This document shows positions 1-9,306 of a DNA stretch of 62,819 bases, one piece after another (the first letter of the stretch is position 1; every line of letters starts with the position of its first letter). The translations under genes were made by a program, and so were the position numbers. The notes beneath the pieces were generated by a model, which worked only from the letters and a program-made list of their open reading frames with translations, searched no databases and was not told the origin of the DNA. This DNA comes from Hyphomicrobiales bacterium (GTDB lineage: Bacteria > Pseudomonadota > Alphaproteobacteria > Rhizobiales > Devosiaceae): positions 1 through 62,819 of the forward strand of contig UCAU01000019.1 of NCBI GenBank assembly GCA_900470445.1, given 5' to 3'.

Positions 1-20
1 TCCCCTCAAGGGGGAGGGGA
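1..20. repeat. GC-rich palindromic repeat, copy 1 (cut by window edge)
   Basis: The first 20 bases are an inverted repeat of the CCCCTC / GGGGAGGGG kind. The same core recurs near 12710, 17163, 39465, 39558, 40671, 40745 and 40840, so this is one member of a dispersed palindromic family. The left part may lie outside the window. The remaining bases to 273 hold no gene that I can support and presumably include the sucA promoter. Confidence 0.6.
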
Positions 21-273
21 GGAGCAGATCGGAGCCTTGTGCTCCTCACGAATGCGACCAATGTCGGTCGCGCTTCGGACACAGAATGGTGCTAGCCGTT
101 GCTGGGTTCGGATGACGAAATATTGAGCCGCGGCCCTGCTCAGGGGTCGTTACACTTAACAGGATACTAAGGATAAGCGGTCAGTATCCGACACGAAATT
201 GAGGACCGCGTTGAGACCGGCTTGCCGGTTCGTTGAGAAGGATGGCGGGGCGTGGGCCTCGCGACAAAAAGCG

Positions 274-3200
274 ATGACACGACAGGAAAAGAACGACACG
301 TTCTTGCTGACCTCGTTCCTCTATGGTGGGAACGCCGACTACATCGAACAACTCTATTCCCGCTTCAAGAGCGATCCCGACAGCGTCGATGAGACCTGGA
401 AGAGCTTTTTCGGGCGGCTCGATGATAATGACAGCGACGCGCATAAGAGCGCCGACGGCCCGAGCTGGGGCCGTAAGGACTGGCCGCAGAGCGCCAATGG
501 CGAACTGGTCAGCGCGCTGGACGGCAATTGGGGCGAAGTCGCCATCAAGACCGAAAAGGCCATTGCCAAGAAGGCCGAAGCCATGGGCGTGGCCAAAGCC
601 AGCGTTGCCGATGTGCTGCAGGCCACCCGCGATTCCATCCGCGCCATCATGATGATCCGCGCCTACCGCATGCGCGGGCATCTGCATGCCGATCTCGACC
701 CGCTCAAGATGAAGGAAGACGAGCCGGCGCCCGAGCTCGATCCCAAGAGCTACGGCTTCACCGAAGCCGATTATGGCCGCAAGATCTTCATCGACAATTA
801 TCTGGGGCTGGAATACGCCACCATTCCCGAAATGCTGACGATCCTGGAGCGCACCTATTGCGGCACGCTCGGCATCGAATTCATGCATATCTCCGATCCC
901 GAAGCCAAGCAGTGGATTCAGGAACGCATCGAGGGTCCGGACAAGGAAATCACCTTCACGCCCGAGGGCAAGAAGGCGATCCTCAACAAGCTGGTCGAGG
1001 CCGAAGGCTTCGAAAAGTTCATCGACGTCAAGTATACTGGCACCAAGCGCTTCGGCCTTGATGGTTCGGAAGCCACCATCCCGGCGCTCGAACAGATCAT
1101 CAAGCGCGGCGGCGCGCTGGGCATCAAGGACATCGTGCTGGGCATGGCCCACCGCGGTCGCCTCAACGTGCTGACGCAGGTGCTGCAGAAGCCCCATCGC
1201 GCCCTGTTCCACGAATTCAAGGGTGGTGCATTCTACCCTGACGACGTCGAGGGTTCGGGGGACGTGAAGTACCATCTGGGTGCTTCATCCGACCGCGACT
1301 TCGACGGCAACAAGGTTCACCTGTCGCTGACCGCCAATCCCTCCCACCTCGAGATCGTCGATCCGGTGGTGTTGGGCAAGGCGCGCGCCAAGCAGGACCA
1401 GCATATCGCGCCCGACGGCAAGCTGATCAATATCGCGACGGACGGCAAGCCCGACCGCTCGATGGTGTTGCCGCTGCTGATCCATGGCGATGCGGCTTTT
1501 GCTGGCCAGGGCGTGGTTGCCGAATGCCTGGGGCTCTCGGGCCTCAAGGGGCACCGCACGGGCGGCTCGATCCATTTCGTCATCAACAACCAGATCGGGT
1601 TCACGACGGCGCCGATGTATTCGCGCTCTTCGCCCTATCCGACCGATGTCGCCAAGATGATCGAGGCGCCGGTGCTGCATGTGAACGGGGATGACCCGGA
1701 AGCTGTGGTCTTTGCGGCCAAGATCGCCGTCGAATACCGGCAGAAGTTCGCCAAGCCGGTCGTCATCGACATGTTCTGCTATCGCCGCTTCGGCCATAAC
1801 GAAGGCGACGAGCCCAGCTTCACCCAGCCGCTGATGTATTCCAAGATCCGCGCGCATAAGTCGACGCTGGATATCTATGCGGCCAAGCTGGTGGGCGAAG
1901 GCCTGCTGACCCAGGCTGACGTCGACAAGCTCAAGGCCGATTGGCGCGCCAAGCTGGACGCCGAATATGAAGCCGGCCAGGATTATCGCCCGAACAAGGC
2001 CGACTGGCTCGATGGCGTGTGGAAGGATTTCCGCCCCGCCGATCAGGAAGGCCCGCGCCGTGGCGATACCGGCGTCGAGATCGACCGGCTGGTCAAGATC
2101 GGCACCGCGCTGACCCGCGTGCCCGAGGGCTTCAACGTGCACCGCACGGTCAAGAAGTTCATGGACAACCGGCTCGCCGCCATTGAATCGGGCGAAGGCA
2201 TCGATTGGGCAACGGCGGAAGCGCTGGCGCTCGGCACGCTGGTCACCGAAGGGCACCCGGTGCGCCTGTCGGGGCAGGATGTCGAGCGCGGCACGTTCAG
2301 CCAGCGTCATTCGGTGCTGAACGACCAGCAGGTCGACAACAAGACCTATACCCCGCTCAATAACCTCGCCGAAGACCAGAGCCGTTACGAGGTCATCAAT
2401 TCGATGCTCTCGGAAGAAGCGGTGCTGGGCTTTGAATACGGTTACTCGCTGGCCGAGCCCAAGGCGCTGACCATCTGGGAAGCCCAGTTCGGTGACTTCG
2501 TCAACGGCGCCCAGGTGGTGATCGACCAGTTCATCTCCTCGGGTGAGCGCAAGTGGTTCCGCATGTCGGGCCTCGTGATGCTGTTGCCGCATGGCTATGA
2601 AGGGCAGGGCCCGGAGCATTCCTCCGCCCGTCCCGAGCGCTTCCTGCAGCTCTGCGCGGAAGACAATATGCAGGTTGCCAACTGCACGACGCCGGCGAAC
2701 TATTTCCACGCCCTGCGCCGCCAGGTGACCCGCGACTTCCGCAAGCCGCTGATCCTGATGACGCCCAAGAGCCTGCTGCGCCACAAGCGTGCCACCTCGG
2801 GCTTGGTCGAAATGGGCCCGGATTCCTGCTTCCATCGCCTGCTCTGGGACGATGCGGAAGCCCCCGGCGCCCCCAAGACCTCGATCAAGCTCAAGAGCGA
2901 CGAGCAGATCCGCCGCGTCGTGCTGTGCACCGGCAAGGTCTATTATGACCTCTTGGAAGATCGCGAGAAGAAGGGCATCGACGATGTCTATCTGCTGCGC
3001 ATCGAACAGCTCTATCCGTTCCCGGCCAAGGCGCTGCTGGACGAATTGAGCCGCTTCCAGAATGCCGAGATCATCTGGTGCCAGGAAGAGCCCAAGAATA
3101 TGGGTGCCTGGGCCTTCATCCAGCCCTATGTGGAATGGGTGTTCGACCAGATGGGCCGTACCGGCCAGCGCGTGCGCTATACCGGCCGCCCGGCTTCCGC

Positions 3201-3276
3201 CTCCACTGCTACGGGTCTGATGCGGACCCATCTTGCCCAATTGCAGGCCTTCCTCGACGAAGCCCTTGGCAGCTAA
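274..3276 (+). CDS. sucA: 2-oxoglutarate dehydrogenase E1 component
   Basis: Thiamine-diphosphate E1 subunit of the 2-oxoglutarate dehydrogenase complex of the TCA cycle; it decarboxylates 2-oxoglutarate and succinylates the E2 lipoyl group. At 1000 residues it has the usual full length. Visible family signatures are the N-terminal SFLYGGNADYIEQLY segment that binds E2, MAHRGRLNVL, the cofactor region GDAAFAGQGVV followed by HFVINNQIGFTT, FGHNEGDEPSFTQP, and the transketolase-like C-terminal half. I chose the ATG at 274; an in-frame TTG at 199 would add 25 residues unlike the family N-terminus. No clear Shine-Dalgarno precedes 274. sucB follows after 12 bases, so the two are co-transcribed. 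sucCD and mdh are probably just left of the window. Confidence 0.97.
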   Translation: MTRQEKNDTFLLTSFLYGGNADYIEQLYSRFKSDPDSVDETWKSFFGRLDDNDSDAHKSADGPSWGRKDWPQSANGELVSALDGNWGEVAIKTEKAIAKKAEAMGVAKASVADVLQATRDSIRAIMMIRAYRMRGHLHADLDPLKMKEDEPAPELDPKSYGFTEADYGRKIFIDNYLGLEYATIPEMLTILERTYCGTLGIEFMHISDPEAKQWIQERIEGPDKEITFTPEGKKAILNKLVEAEGFEKFIDVKYTGTKRFGLDGSEATIPALEQIIKRGGALGIKDIVLGMAHRGRLNVLTQVLQKPHRALFHEFKGGAFYPDDVEGSGDVKYHLGASSDRDFDGNKVHLSLTANPSHLEIVDPVVLGKARAKQDQHIAPDGKLINIATDGKPDRSMVLPLLIHGDAAFAGQGVVAECLGLSGLKGHRTGGSIHFVINNQIGFTTAPMYSRSSPYPTDVAKMIEAPVLHVNGDDPEAVVFAAKIAVEYRQKFAKPVVIDMFCYRRFGHNEGDEPSFTQPLMYSKIRAHKSTLDIYAAKLVGEGLLTQADVDKLKADWRAKLDAEYEAGQDYRPNKADWLDGVWKDFRPADQEGPRRGDTGVEIDRLVKIGTALTRVPEGFNVHRTVKKFMDNRLAAIESGEGIDWATAEALALGTLVTEGHPVRLSGQDVERGTFSQRHSVLNDQQVDNKTYTPLNNLAEDQSRYEVINSMLSEEAVLGFEYGYSLAEPKALTIWEAQFGDFVNGAQVVIDQFISSGERKWFRMSGLVMLLPHGYEGQGPEHSSARPERFLQLCAEDNMQVANCTTPANYFHALRRQVTRDFRKPLILMTPKSLLRHKRATSGLVEMGPDSCFHRLLWDDAEAPGAPKTSIKLKSDEQIRRVVLCTGKVYYDLLEDREKKGIDDVYLLRIEQLYPFPAKALLDELSRFQNAEIIWCQEEPKNMGAWAFIQPYVEWVFDQMGRTGQRVRYTGRPASASTATGLMRTHLAQLQAFLDEALGS

Positions 3277-3288
3277 AAGGACACAATA

Positions 3289-4557
3289 ATGTCGACAGAA
3301 ATCCGCGTACCGACCCTGGGCGAAAGCGTGACCGAGGCCACGATTGGCCAGTGGTTCAAGCAGGTTGGCGACAGCGTTGCCGCCGACGAACCATTGGTCG
3401 AGCTGGAAACCGACAAGGTCACCATCGAAGTGCCGGCGCCCGCTGCCGGCGTGCTCGAAGCCATTTCCGCCCAGCCGGGCGAGACGGTGGATGTGGGCGC
3501 ATTGCTCGGCGCCATCGGTGGGGCCGGGGCGGTTGTTACGCCCAAGCCGGCCGAGGCTGCCAAGCCCGCTGAAGCCAAGGCCGAAGTGCCAGCCGCCAAT
3601 GCGGCCGGTCCCGAGCCGGTCAAGCCCGAGCCTGCTGCCGCTGCTGGTACCAGCATGCCGCCCGCCCCCTCCGCGCAGAAGCTGATCAACGAGAAGGGCC
3701 TCAACGGGTCCGAGATCGATGGTTCGGGCAAGCGCGGCCAGGTGCTCAAGGAAGACGTGCTGGCCGCCATCGCCAAGCCCGCCGCCGCGCCTGCGGCCAA
3801 GGCTGTCCAAGCCAAGGCCCCGGCTGCGCCCCGCGCTCCGGTTGCGGCGGACGACGCTGCCAAGGAAGAGCGGATCAAGATGACCCGCCTGCGCCAGACC
3901 ATTGCCCGCCGCCTCAAGGATGCGCAGAACACGGCCGCCATGCTGACCACCTTCAACGAGGTGGACATGAAGCCGGTGATGGACCTGCGCAACTCCTACA
4001 AGGAGCTGTTCGAGAAGAAGCACGGCGTTAAGCTGGGCTTCATGGGCTTCTTCACCAAGGCGGTGGTCCACGCGCTCAAGGAAATCCCGGCGGTGAATGC
4101 CGAGATCGATGGCGATGACCTGATCTACAAGAACTACGCCCATATCGGCGTCGCCGTCGGCACCGACAAGGGTCTGGTCGTGCCGGTGGTGCGCAATGCC
4201 GACCAGATGAGCATTGCCGAGATCGAAAAGGAAATCGGCAATCTGGGCAAGAAGGCTCGCGACGGTCAGCTCTCGATGGCCGACATGCAGGGCGGCACCT
4301 TCACCATCTCCAATGGTGGCGTCTACGGCTCGCTGATGTCGACGCCTATCCTCAATGCCCCCCAGTCGGGTATTCTGGGCATGCACAAGATCCAGGAGCG
4401 CCCGGTCGTGGTTGGCGGCCAGGTCGTCATCCGCCCGATGATGTATCTGGCGCTGTCCTATGATCACCGTGTGGTCGATGGCAAGGAAGCCGTGACCTTC
4501 CTCGTGCGCGTCAAGGAAAGCCTTGAGGCCCCCGAGCGTCTGGTGCTCGACCTCTAA
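3289..4557 (+). CDS. sucB: 2-oxoglutarate dehydrogenase E2, dihydrolipoyl succinyltransferase
   Basis: Core acyltransferase of the 2-oxoglutarate dehydrogenase complex, passing the succinyl group from lipoyl-lysine to CoA. The 422-residue protein has one lipoyl domain (about 1-76, lipoylated Lys43 in [10 protein letters not shown]), an Ala/Pro/Lys-rich linker, a peripheral-subunit-binding domain (about 124-160) and a catalytic domain from about 190 ending in SYDHRVVDG, with His393 and Asp397 as the expected catalytic pair. The start has an AAAGG site eight bases upstream. It is translated directly after sucA and followed by a strong terminator, so the sucAB message ends here and lpdA is not on the same primary unit. 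Confidence 0.97.
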   Translation: MSTEIRVPTLGESVTEATIGQWFKQVGDSVAADEPLVELETDKVTIEVPAPAAGVLEAISAQPGETVDVGALLGAIGGAGAVVTPKPAEAAKPAEAKAEVPAANAAGPEPVKPEPAAAAGTSMPPAPSAQKLINEKGLNGSEIDGSGKRGQVLKEDVLAAIAKPAAAPAAKAVQAKAPAAPRAPVAADDAAKEERIKMTRLRQTIARRLKDAQNTAAMLTTFNEVDMKPVMDLRNSYKELFEKKHGVKLGFMGFFTKAVVHALKEIPAVNAEIDGDDLIYKNYAHIGVAVGTDKGLVVPVVRNADQMSIAEIEKEIGNLGKKARDGQLSMADMQGGTFTISNGGVYGSLMSTPILNAPQSGILGMHKIQERPVVVGGQVVIRPMMYLALSYDHRVVDGKEAVTFLVRVKESLEAPERLVLDL

Positions 4558-4581
4558 TCGCCTTATTGAAATGCAGATAGT

Positions 4582-4609
4582 AAGGGTCCGCTTCGGCGGG
4601 CCCTTTTTG
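4582..4609 (+). terminator. Rho-independent terminator after sucB
   Basis: An 8-base stem (4584-4591 with 4596-4603, one G-U pair) closed by a TTCG tetraloop is followed by TTTTT. It lies 27 bases after the sucB stop. Confidence 0.9.
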
Positions 4610-4715
4610 TTGGCATTATCGTGATCGAGGTTGTTCTCGGTGCTAACAGTCTGTTAACGCCAAGGCCTCAGATGACACACTGTGCTGTTCAGATTTTTTC
4701 GGAGTAGACCGCCTG

Positions 4716-5165
4716 GTGCGTCCCCTGTTTTTCCCGGCCCTTTTTTGCCTTGCCGCACTTATCCCCGCTGCCCGGGCGCAGGAGAATGCCGACGCGGCAC
4801 TGGTCGGCGAACTGATGGCGTTCCAGGGCTCCAAGGCCATTGTTTCGGCCATGACCACCCACTGCTACGAGACCACCGGGCTCAACAGCGCCTATAAAAC
4901 TGCCAATGATAACTGGTACTTACGCAATATCGGCTTCCTCGATCTGGCCGATCGGGTGATCAACAAGCTGGGCGGCGCCAGCCCCGGCCAGATCGAAGCC
5001 GCCGAAACCTATGGCGGCACCCAGATCATGAGCGCCTTCAACCAGGCCGAAGACAAGGACGCCTTCTGCCGCTCCTTCCTCGAGCGGGTGGATAGCGGGG
5101 CGCTCGATATCGACAAGCAATTGTCCGGAATTCTCAAGCGCGCTCAAGACATTGCGGCCCAATAG
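4716..5165 (+). CDS. Small exported protein of unknown function
   Basis: A 149-residue protein that I do not recognise. It begins with a clear Sec signal peptide (MRPLFFPALFCLAALIPAARA, cleavage probably after residue 21), so it is probably periplasmic. The mature part is mostly helical in character with two Cys residues, and has no catalytic motif I can name. The GTG start at 4716 has a GGAG site twelve bases upstream, and an upstream ATG would break the signal peptide. It sits alone between the sucB terminator and a LysE-family exporter on the same strand, and could share a transcript with that gene and lpdA. It may be a lineage-specific envelope protein. Confidence 0.75.
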   Translation: MRPLFFPALFCLAALIPAARAQENADAALVGELMAFQGSKAIVSAMTTHCYETTGLNSAYKTANDNWYLRNIGFLDLADRVINKLGGASPGQIEAAETYGGTQIMSAFNQAEDKDAFCRSFLERVDSGALDIDKQLSGILKRAQDIAAQ

Positions 5166-5259
5166 CCCATTCCGGCAAGGGGCAATGCCGAGCACACGCG
5201 TTGCCCGGCGGAGCAGGCTGGTGTAACTGCTGTGGCACAATGACTCGGCGGTGCCCGTG

Positions 5260-5892
5260 ATGGACTTTCCCTGGCTTGAATTTGCCGGCCTGATGCTGGC
5301 CTTCGGCATCAATGCGGTCATCCCCGGCGCCGATTTCGCCATGGTGCTGCGCCAATCCATCGCCCATGACCGCCGCGCAGCGCTCTTCACTTCAGCTGGC
5401 ATTGCCACCTCGATCCTGGTCCATGGCAGCTATACCCTGCTCGGGGTCGGCGTCATCGTCGGTCAGTCGCTGCTTTTGTTCAACATTCTCAAATGGTTGG
5501 GCGCGGCATACCTCGTCTATCTGGCGATTTCGGCCCTATGCAGCCCACCGCCCAAAGCGCCCGAACCTGGCGATCTGACCGGGGCCAAGCGCGGCGATCT
5601 GGCGGCTTTCGCCCTGGGCTTTCTGACCAACCTGCTCAATCCCAAGGCCGTGCTGTTCTTCCTGGCGCTGTTCACCAGTCTCGTTTCCGCCCATACCCAT
5701 ATGGACGTCAAAGTTATCTACGTGCTGGCAATGAGCGTTATGCTTTTTGCCTGGTTCGCATTGGTCTCGGTTTTCTTTACGACACCTTCTGTACGGCAAG
5801 GCTTTTTCCGGTTCGGCCGGTGGTTTAATCGAGTAACCGGCATTACATTCATCCTGCTGGCGGTTCGCGTGGCGATCGCACAGCAACACTAG
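5260..5892 (+). CDS. LysE/RhtB family amino-acid exporter
   Basis: An inner-membrane protein of 210 residues with six hydrophobic segments, typical of the LysE/RhtB family, which exports amino acids or related metabolites. Family features are the early AFGINAVIPGADFAMVLRQS segment (the usual form is PGP, here PGA), the FLTNLLNPKAVLFFLALF motif in the middle, and a final pair of helices. The ATG at 5260 gives the normal family start; a GTG nine bases earlier is also possible. It lies 27 bases before lpdA on the same strand, so it may be co-transcribed with lpdA, though no functional link is obvious. Substrate cannot be read from sequence. Confidence 0.85.
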   Translation: MDFPWLEFAGLMLAFGINAVIPGADFAMVLRQSIAHDRRAALFTSAGIATSILVHGSYTLLGVGVIVGQSLLLFNILKWLGAAYLVYLAISALCSPPPKAPEPGDLTGAKRGDLAAFALGFLTNLLNPKAVLFFLALFTSLVSAHTHMDVKVIYVLAMSVMLFAWFALVSVFFTTPSVRQGFFRFGRWFNRVTGITFILLAVRVAIAQQH

Positions 5893-5919
5893 GCACCTCT
5901 TTGTAATCGGGGCATCAGA

Positions 5920-7329
5920 ATGGCAGACATCTTCGACCTCACCATCATCGGCTCGGGCCCGGGCGGCTATGTCGCCGCTATCCGCGCAGCGCAGCTGGGG
6001 ATGAAGGTTGCCGTGGTGGAAAAATGGCCGACCCTGGGCGGCACCTGTCTCAATATCGGGTGTATCCCGTCCAAGGCGCTGCTGCATGCCTCCGAATTGT
6101 TCGAGGAAGCCGGCCACAGTTTCAAGGCGCTGGGCATAGATATCCCCGCCCCGGTGCTGAACCTGCCGCAGATGATGAATCATCGCATCGAAACCGTCGC
6201 CGCCAATGTCGGCGGGGTGGATTATCTCTTTAAAAAGAACAAGATAACCGTGTTCCGCGGCACCGGCACCATTGCCGCGCCGGGCAAGGTTCTGGTCACG
6301 CCGCAGTCGGGTTCTGCCCAGACTGTCGAGACCAAGAATATAGTTATCGCCACCGGTTCGGTATCGGCTAACCTGCCGGGTATCGAAGTCGACGAGAAGC
6401 AGATCGTCAGCTCCACAGGCGCACTGACCCTGGACAAGGTGCCGAACAGGCTGCTGGTGATCGGCGCGGGCGTGATCGGGCTCGAGCTGGGCTCGGTCTG
6501 GGCGCGGCTGGGTGCCAAGGTGACCGTCGTCGAATATCTCGACCGTATTCTGCCCGGCATGGATAGCGAAGTGGCCCGCCAGTTCCAGCGCATGCTGCAA
6601 AAGCAGGGCATGGATTTCAAGCTCTCGAGCAAGGTTGCCGGCATCGACAAGCAGGATGACGGCTCGCTCAAGGTGCGGGTCGAGCCGGCCAAGGGCGGCG
6701 ACATGGAAATTATCGACGCCGATGTGGCGCTGGTTGCCATTGGCCGCAAGCCCTACACCGAAGGGCTGGGGCTGGACATTGTGGGCGTGGCGCTGGATGA
6801 GCGCGGCCGGGTTCGCGTCGATGGGCACTACAAGAGCTCGGTCGACGGCGTTTATGCCATTGGCGACGTCATCGCCGGCCCGATGCTGGCGCACAAGGCC
6901 GAGGACGAGGGCATTGCGGTGGCCGAAATCCTCAACGGTCAGGCCGGTCATGTGAACTATGCGGCCATCCCCGCAGTGGTTTATACCAATCCCGAGATCG
7001 CCTCGGTCGGCAAAACCGAAGACGAGCTCAAGGCGGATGGCGTCGAATACAAGATCGGTAAATTCCCCTTCACGGCCAATGGTCGCGCCAAGGCGATGCT
7101 GGCCACGCAGGGCTTTGTGAAGATCCTGGCCGACGTCAATACCGACCGGGTGCTGGGCGCCCATATCGTGGGCAAGAATGCCGGCGAGATGATCCACGAA
7201 CTGGTGGTGCTGATGGAATTCTCGGGTTCGTCCGAAGATCTGGCCCGGAGCACGCATGCGCACCCGACCCTGTCGGAGGCCGTGCGCGAAGCGGCCCTGT
7301 CGCTGGGTGACGGGGCTATTCACATCTGA
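5920..7329 (+). CDS. lpdA: Dihydrolipoyl dehydrogenase (E3)
   Basis: FAD-dependent E3 that reoxidises dihydrolipoamide on E2 subunits and reduces NAD+. The 469-residue protein has the N-terminal FAD fingerprint [17 protein letters not shown], the redox disulfide GGTCLNIGC (Cys43 and Cys48), the NAD-binding fold around [14 protein letters not shown], the second FAD motif near YAIGDV, and the interface dyad His448-Glu453 (HPTLSE). It lies 1.4 kb from sucB on the same strand, behind a LysE gene, so it most likely serves the 2-oxoglutarate complex encoded here. The start ATG is preceded by a GGGG-containing ribosome site. A strong terminator follows. Confidence 0.96.
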   Translation: MADIFDLTIIGSGPGGYVAAIRAAQLGMKVAVVEKWPTLGGTCLNIGCIPSKALLHASELFEEAGHSFKALGIDIPAPVLNLPQMMNHRIETVAANVGGVDYLFKKNKITVFRGTGTIAAPGKVLVTPQSGSAQTVETKNIVIATGSVSANLPGIEVDEKQIVSSTGALTLDKVPNRLLVIGAGVIGLELGSVWARLGAKVTVVEYLDRILPGMDSEVARQFQRMLQKQGMDFKLSSKVAGIDKQDDGSLKVRVEPAKGGDMEIIDADVALVAIGRKPYTEGLGLDIVGVALDERGRVRVDGHYKSSVDGVYAIGDVIAGPMLAHKAEDEGIAVAEILNGQAGHVNYAAIPAVVYTNPEIASVGKTEDELKADGVEYKIGKFPFTANGRAKAMLATQGFVKILADVNTDRVLGAHIVGKNAGEMIHELVVLMEFSGSSEDLARSTHAHPTLSEAVREAALSLGDGAIHI

Positions 7330-7350
7330 TCGGCAAAGCTGGTCGTTTCA

Positions 7351-7380
7351 GAACCCCGGCACGTTCCGGGGTTCTTTTTT
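7351..7380 (+). terminator. Rho-independent terminator after lpdA
   Basis: A perfect 9-base stem (7351-7359 with 7366-7374) with a six-base loop is followed by six T residues, 21 bases after the lpdA stop. Confidence 0.95.
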
Positions 7381-7453
7381 GCCTGCTGCGTTCTTCCATA
7401 CCAGATTGATGCAAGGTAGAAGGGCGGAGGTTCCGTTGCGTTTGGAGGATCGC

Positions 7454-7501
7454 GTGAGCACCGATTACGATAGTCAGGCGAAGGCCGGGGCGCTGCGATG
7501 A
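7454..7501 (+). CDS. Possible 15-residue leader peptide overlapping kduD
   Basis: A GTG start with an excellent GGAGG site (7444-7448) opens a 15-codon frame (MSTDYDSQAKAGALR) whose TGA overlaps the kduD ATG as ATGA. kduD itself has no comparable ribosome site, because this short frame fills the space where it would be. It may feed ribosomes to kduD by translational coupling, be a true leader peptide, or be the N-terminal remnant of a deleted gene. Which of these holds cannot be decided from sequence. Confidence 0.4.
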   Translation: MSTDYDSQAKAGALR

Positions 7502-8250
7502 GCGATCTGTCGGCGTTCAGCCTTGCAGGCAAGACGATCATGGTGACCGGCGCCAATACCGGCATCGGGCAAGGCATTGCGGTGTCGATTGGAGGGGCCG
7601 GCGGCCGGGTGATCGGCGTAGGCCGCTCCTCCATGGCGGAAACGGCGCGGCTGGTGGGTGACGGCTTTGTCGGCGTCGCCGCCGATCTGGGCTCGGCCAA
7701 GGCGGCGCAGGCTATGTTCGAGGCGGCCTGGGTCGAGCACGGGCCGATCGACGGGCTGGTCAACAATGCCGGCATCATCAAACGGGTCGATGCGGTGGAC
7801 TTCACCGAGGACGACTGGGACAGCGTGATGGACATCAACCTCAAGACGATGTTCTTCCTCAGCCAATCCTTCGGGCGCAAGGCGCTGGAGCGGGGCCATG
7901 GCAGCGTGGTCAATATCGCCTCGATGCTGAGCTTTCAGGGCGGCATACGGGTGGCGAGCTACACCGCCTCCAAGAGCGGCGTGCTGGGCATTACCAGGCT
8001 CCTCGCCAATGAGTGGGCGGCCAAGGGCATCAACGTCAACGCCATCGCGCCGGGCTATATCGAAACCAACAATACCGAGGCGCTGCGGGCGGATCCCGAC
8101 CGCTCTGCCTCGATCCTGGGCCGCATTCCGGCGGGGCGCTGGGGCGAGCCATCCGACATTGGCGATGCGGCAGTGTTCCTGCTGTCGCGGGCGTCCAAAT
8201 ATATGCATGGCGCCGTCATCCCGGTGGATGGCGGGTGGCTCGCACGATGA
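7498..8250 (+). CDS. kduD: 2-dehydro-3-deoxy-D-gluconate 5-dehydrogenase (KduD-type SDR)
   Basis: Short-chain dehydrogenase of 250 residues that interconverts 2,5-diketo-3-deoxygluconate and 2-keto-3-deoxygluconate with NAD(H), in breakdown of pectin-derived uronates. It has the cofactor motif TGANTGIG (17-24), NNAG (89-92), the conserved Asn114 and the catalytic Ser142, Tyr155 and Lys159. The stretches NIASMLSFQGGIRV, NVNAIAPGYIETNNT and IPAGRWGEPSDI, and the C-terminal VDGGWLAR, are the KduD subfamily pattern rather than generic SDR. The next gene is a KdgF-like cupin ten bases on, which supports the pathway. The rest of the pathway (kduI, kdgK, uptake) is not in the window. Confidence 0.88.
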   Translation: MSDLSAFSLAGKTIMVTGANTGIGQGIAVSIGGAGGRVIGVGRSSMAETARLVGDGFVGVAADLGSAKAAQAMFEAAWVEHGPIDGLVNNAGIIKRVDAVDFTEDDWDSVMDINLKTMFFLSQSFGRKALERGHGSVVNIASMLSFQGGIRVASYTASKSGVLGITRLLANEWAAKGINVNAIAPGYIETNNTEALRADPDRSASILGRIPAGRWGEPSDIGDAAVFLLSRASKYMHGAVIPVDGGWLAR

Positions 8251-8260
8251 GGAGAGAGCG

Positions 8261-8596
8261 ATGAGCAGACAGGCAGTTTTTGCGCAGCCGGGGGCGACGG
8301 ACTGGACCGAACTGGCGCCGGGCAATCGGCGCCGCGTGTTGATCCACACGCCCGAGCTGATGCAGGTGGAATTCGGCTTCGAGCAGGGCGCAGTGGGCGC
8401 GCTGCATTCGCACCCGCACATCCAGGTAAGCTATGTCGCCGAGGGACGGTTCGAGGTGACGATCGGTGGCAAGACCGAAGTGGTCGAGCAGGGCGGCAGC
8501 TTCATCGTCCCCAGCGGCGTCGAGCACGGTGTGGTGGCCCTGACCGAGGGACGCCTGATCGACGTATTCACCCCGATGCGGCAGGATTTTCTGTAG
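8261..8596 (+). CDS. kdgF: KdgF-like cupin, unsaturated uronate conversion
   Basis: A 111-residue single-domain cupin. The first cupin motif reads GALHSHPHIQVSYVAEGRFEV, giving two or three histidine metal ligands, and the second is PSGVEHGVVAL with the last His ligand. This size and pattern match KdgF, which in other bacteria helps to linearise 4,5-unsaturated galacturonate to the open-chain keto sugar upstream of KduI and KduD. The start at 8261 has a perfect GGAGAGAG site; the frame is open further left but overlaps kduD. Being ten bases behind kduD makes the KdgF reading likely, although small cupins are hard to assign without neighbours. Confidence 0.8.
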   Translation: MSRQAVFAQPGATDWTELAPGNRRRVLIHTPELMQVEFGFEQGAVGALHSHPHIQVSYVAEGRFEVTIGGKTEVVEQGGSFIVPSGVEHGVVALTEGRLIDVFTPMRQDFL

Positions 8597-8599
8597 TTT

Positions 8600-9220
8600 C
8601 TACCCAATCTCCACCAGCATCGCTGCATAAGCCTGCTCATGTTTCCCCGCCCAGTTCGCCTTACCCGGCTCGGTCAACCGCCCGCGCCGGGGTGGGATGA
8701 AGCTATAGATCCCCCGGATCGGTTCCTCGCGCCATTGCAGGTTGAAGGCGGCATATTTGGGGAAGAATTCCATGTCGGAATAGGGCAGGTGGTCATGCAC
8801 CCACCAGGCCATGGCTTCCCAATCGCCGGTGCGCTGGTAATAGGGGATGAAGCGGTTGACCACGACGCAGGCCGTGGCGCCCATGCGGCCCTTTGCGTCG
8901 CGGCGGTCCCAGATATGGCCGGCGAAGTTGCTGTCATTGCTGCCGCAATTGAGCTTGTTGGCATTGCCGAAGCCATTGACCTCGGGCGAGCGATAGGACG
9001 AACGCACCGAGATGCGGCCGAAGCGGGCCTGCAACGGTTCGAGCAGGGTTTCGCACAACACCTTGCCGGCAGCGATGGCCAAATCCGGGTCCGACGGAAT
9101 ATTGGCGAAGCCATTGATGGCGGCGATTTCCGAATAAAGGAAGTCGCGCATGAAAAAACTCTCCGACAGGCGGACGCGGCCGAAATCTTCGAGACCCCTG
9201 ACGGATTTGGGCTGGCGCAT
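8600..9220 (-). CDS. Peptidase M15/hedgehog-fold-like protein, function unknown
   Basis: A 206-residue cytoplasmic-looking protein without signal peptide. The segment RISVRSSYRSPEVNGFGNANKLNCG followed by GHIWDRRDAKGRMGATACVVV resembles the fold region of M15-type D-Ala-D-Ala carboxypeptidase/hedgehog domains, where the metal ligands are a His and an Asp; here only part of that pattern is kept, so it may not be an active peptidase. The ATG at 9220 has a GGAGG site eight bases upstream and is preferred over the longer frame to 9307. It is transcribed convergently with kdgF (3 bases between stops) and divergently from the TRIC gene. No operon partner. Confidence 0.6.
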   Translation of the reverse strand: MRQPKSVRGLEDFGRVRLSESFFMRDFLYSEIAAINGFANIPSDPDLAIAAGKVLCETLLEPLQARFGRISVRSSYRSPEVNGFGNANKLNCGSNDSNFAGHIWDRRDAKGRMGATACVVVNRFIPYYQRTGDWEAMAWWVHDHLPYSDMEFFPKYAAFNLQWREEPIRGIYSFIPPRRGRLTEPGKANWAGKHEQAYAAMLVEIG

Positions 9221-9306
9221 GGCTCTGCCTCCGGTTGATGCATGCGGCATTGTCTTGAGGTAACGTTGGGGCGACAACCCGGTTTCGACGCCACTAGGAC
9301 GATCCA

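Noticed and set aside
1285..4467. Open frame of 1060 codons on the minus strand opposite sucA-sucB
   Set aside because: It mirrors two certain genes and its product is a low-complexity His/Arg/Gly-rich sequence without any domain; long antisense frames are usual at this GC content.
5536..7323. Minus-strand frame of 595 codons opposite lpdA and the LysE gene
   Set aside because: Covers two well-supported genes and has no recognisable domain; third-position GC shadow.
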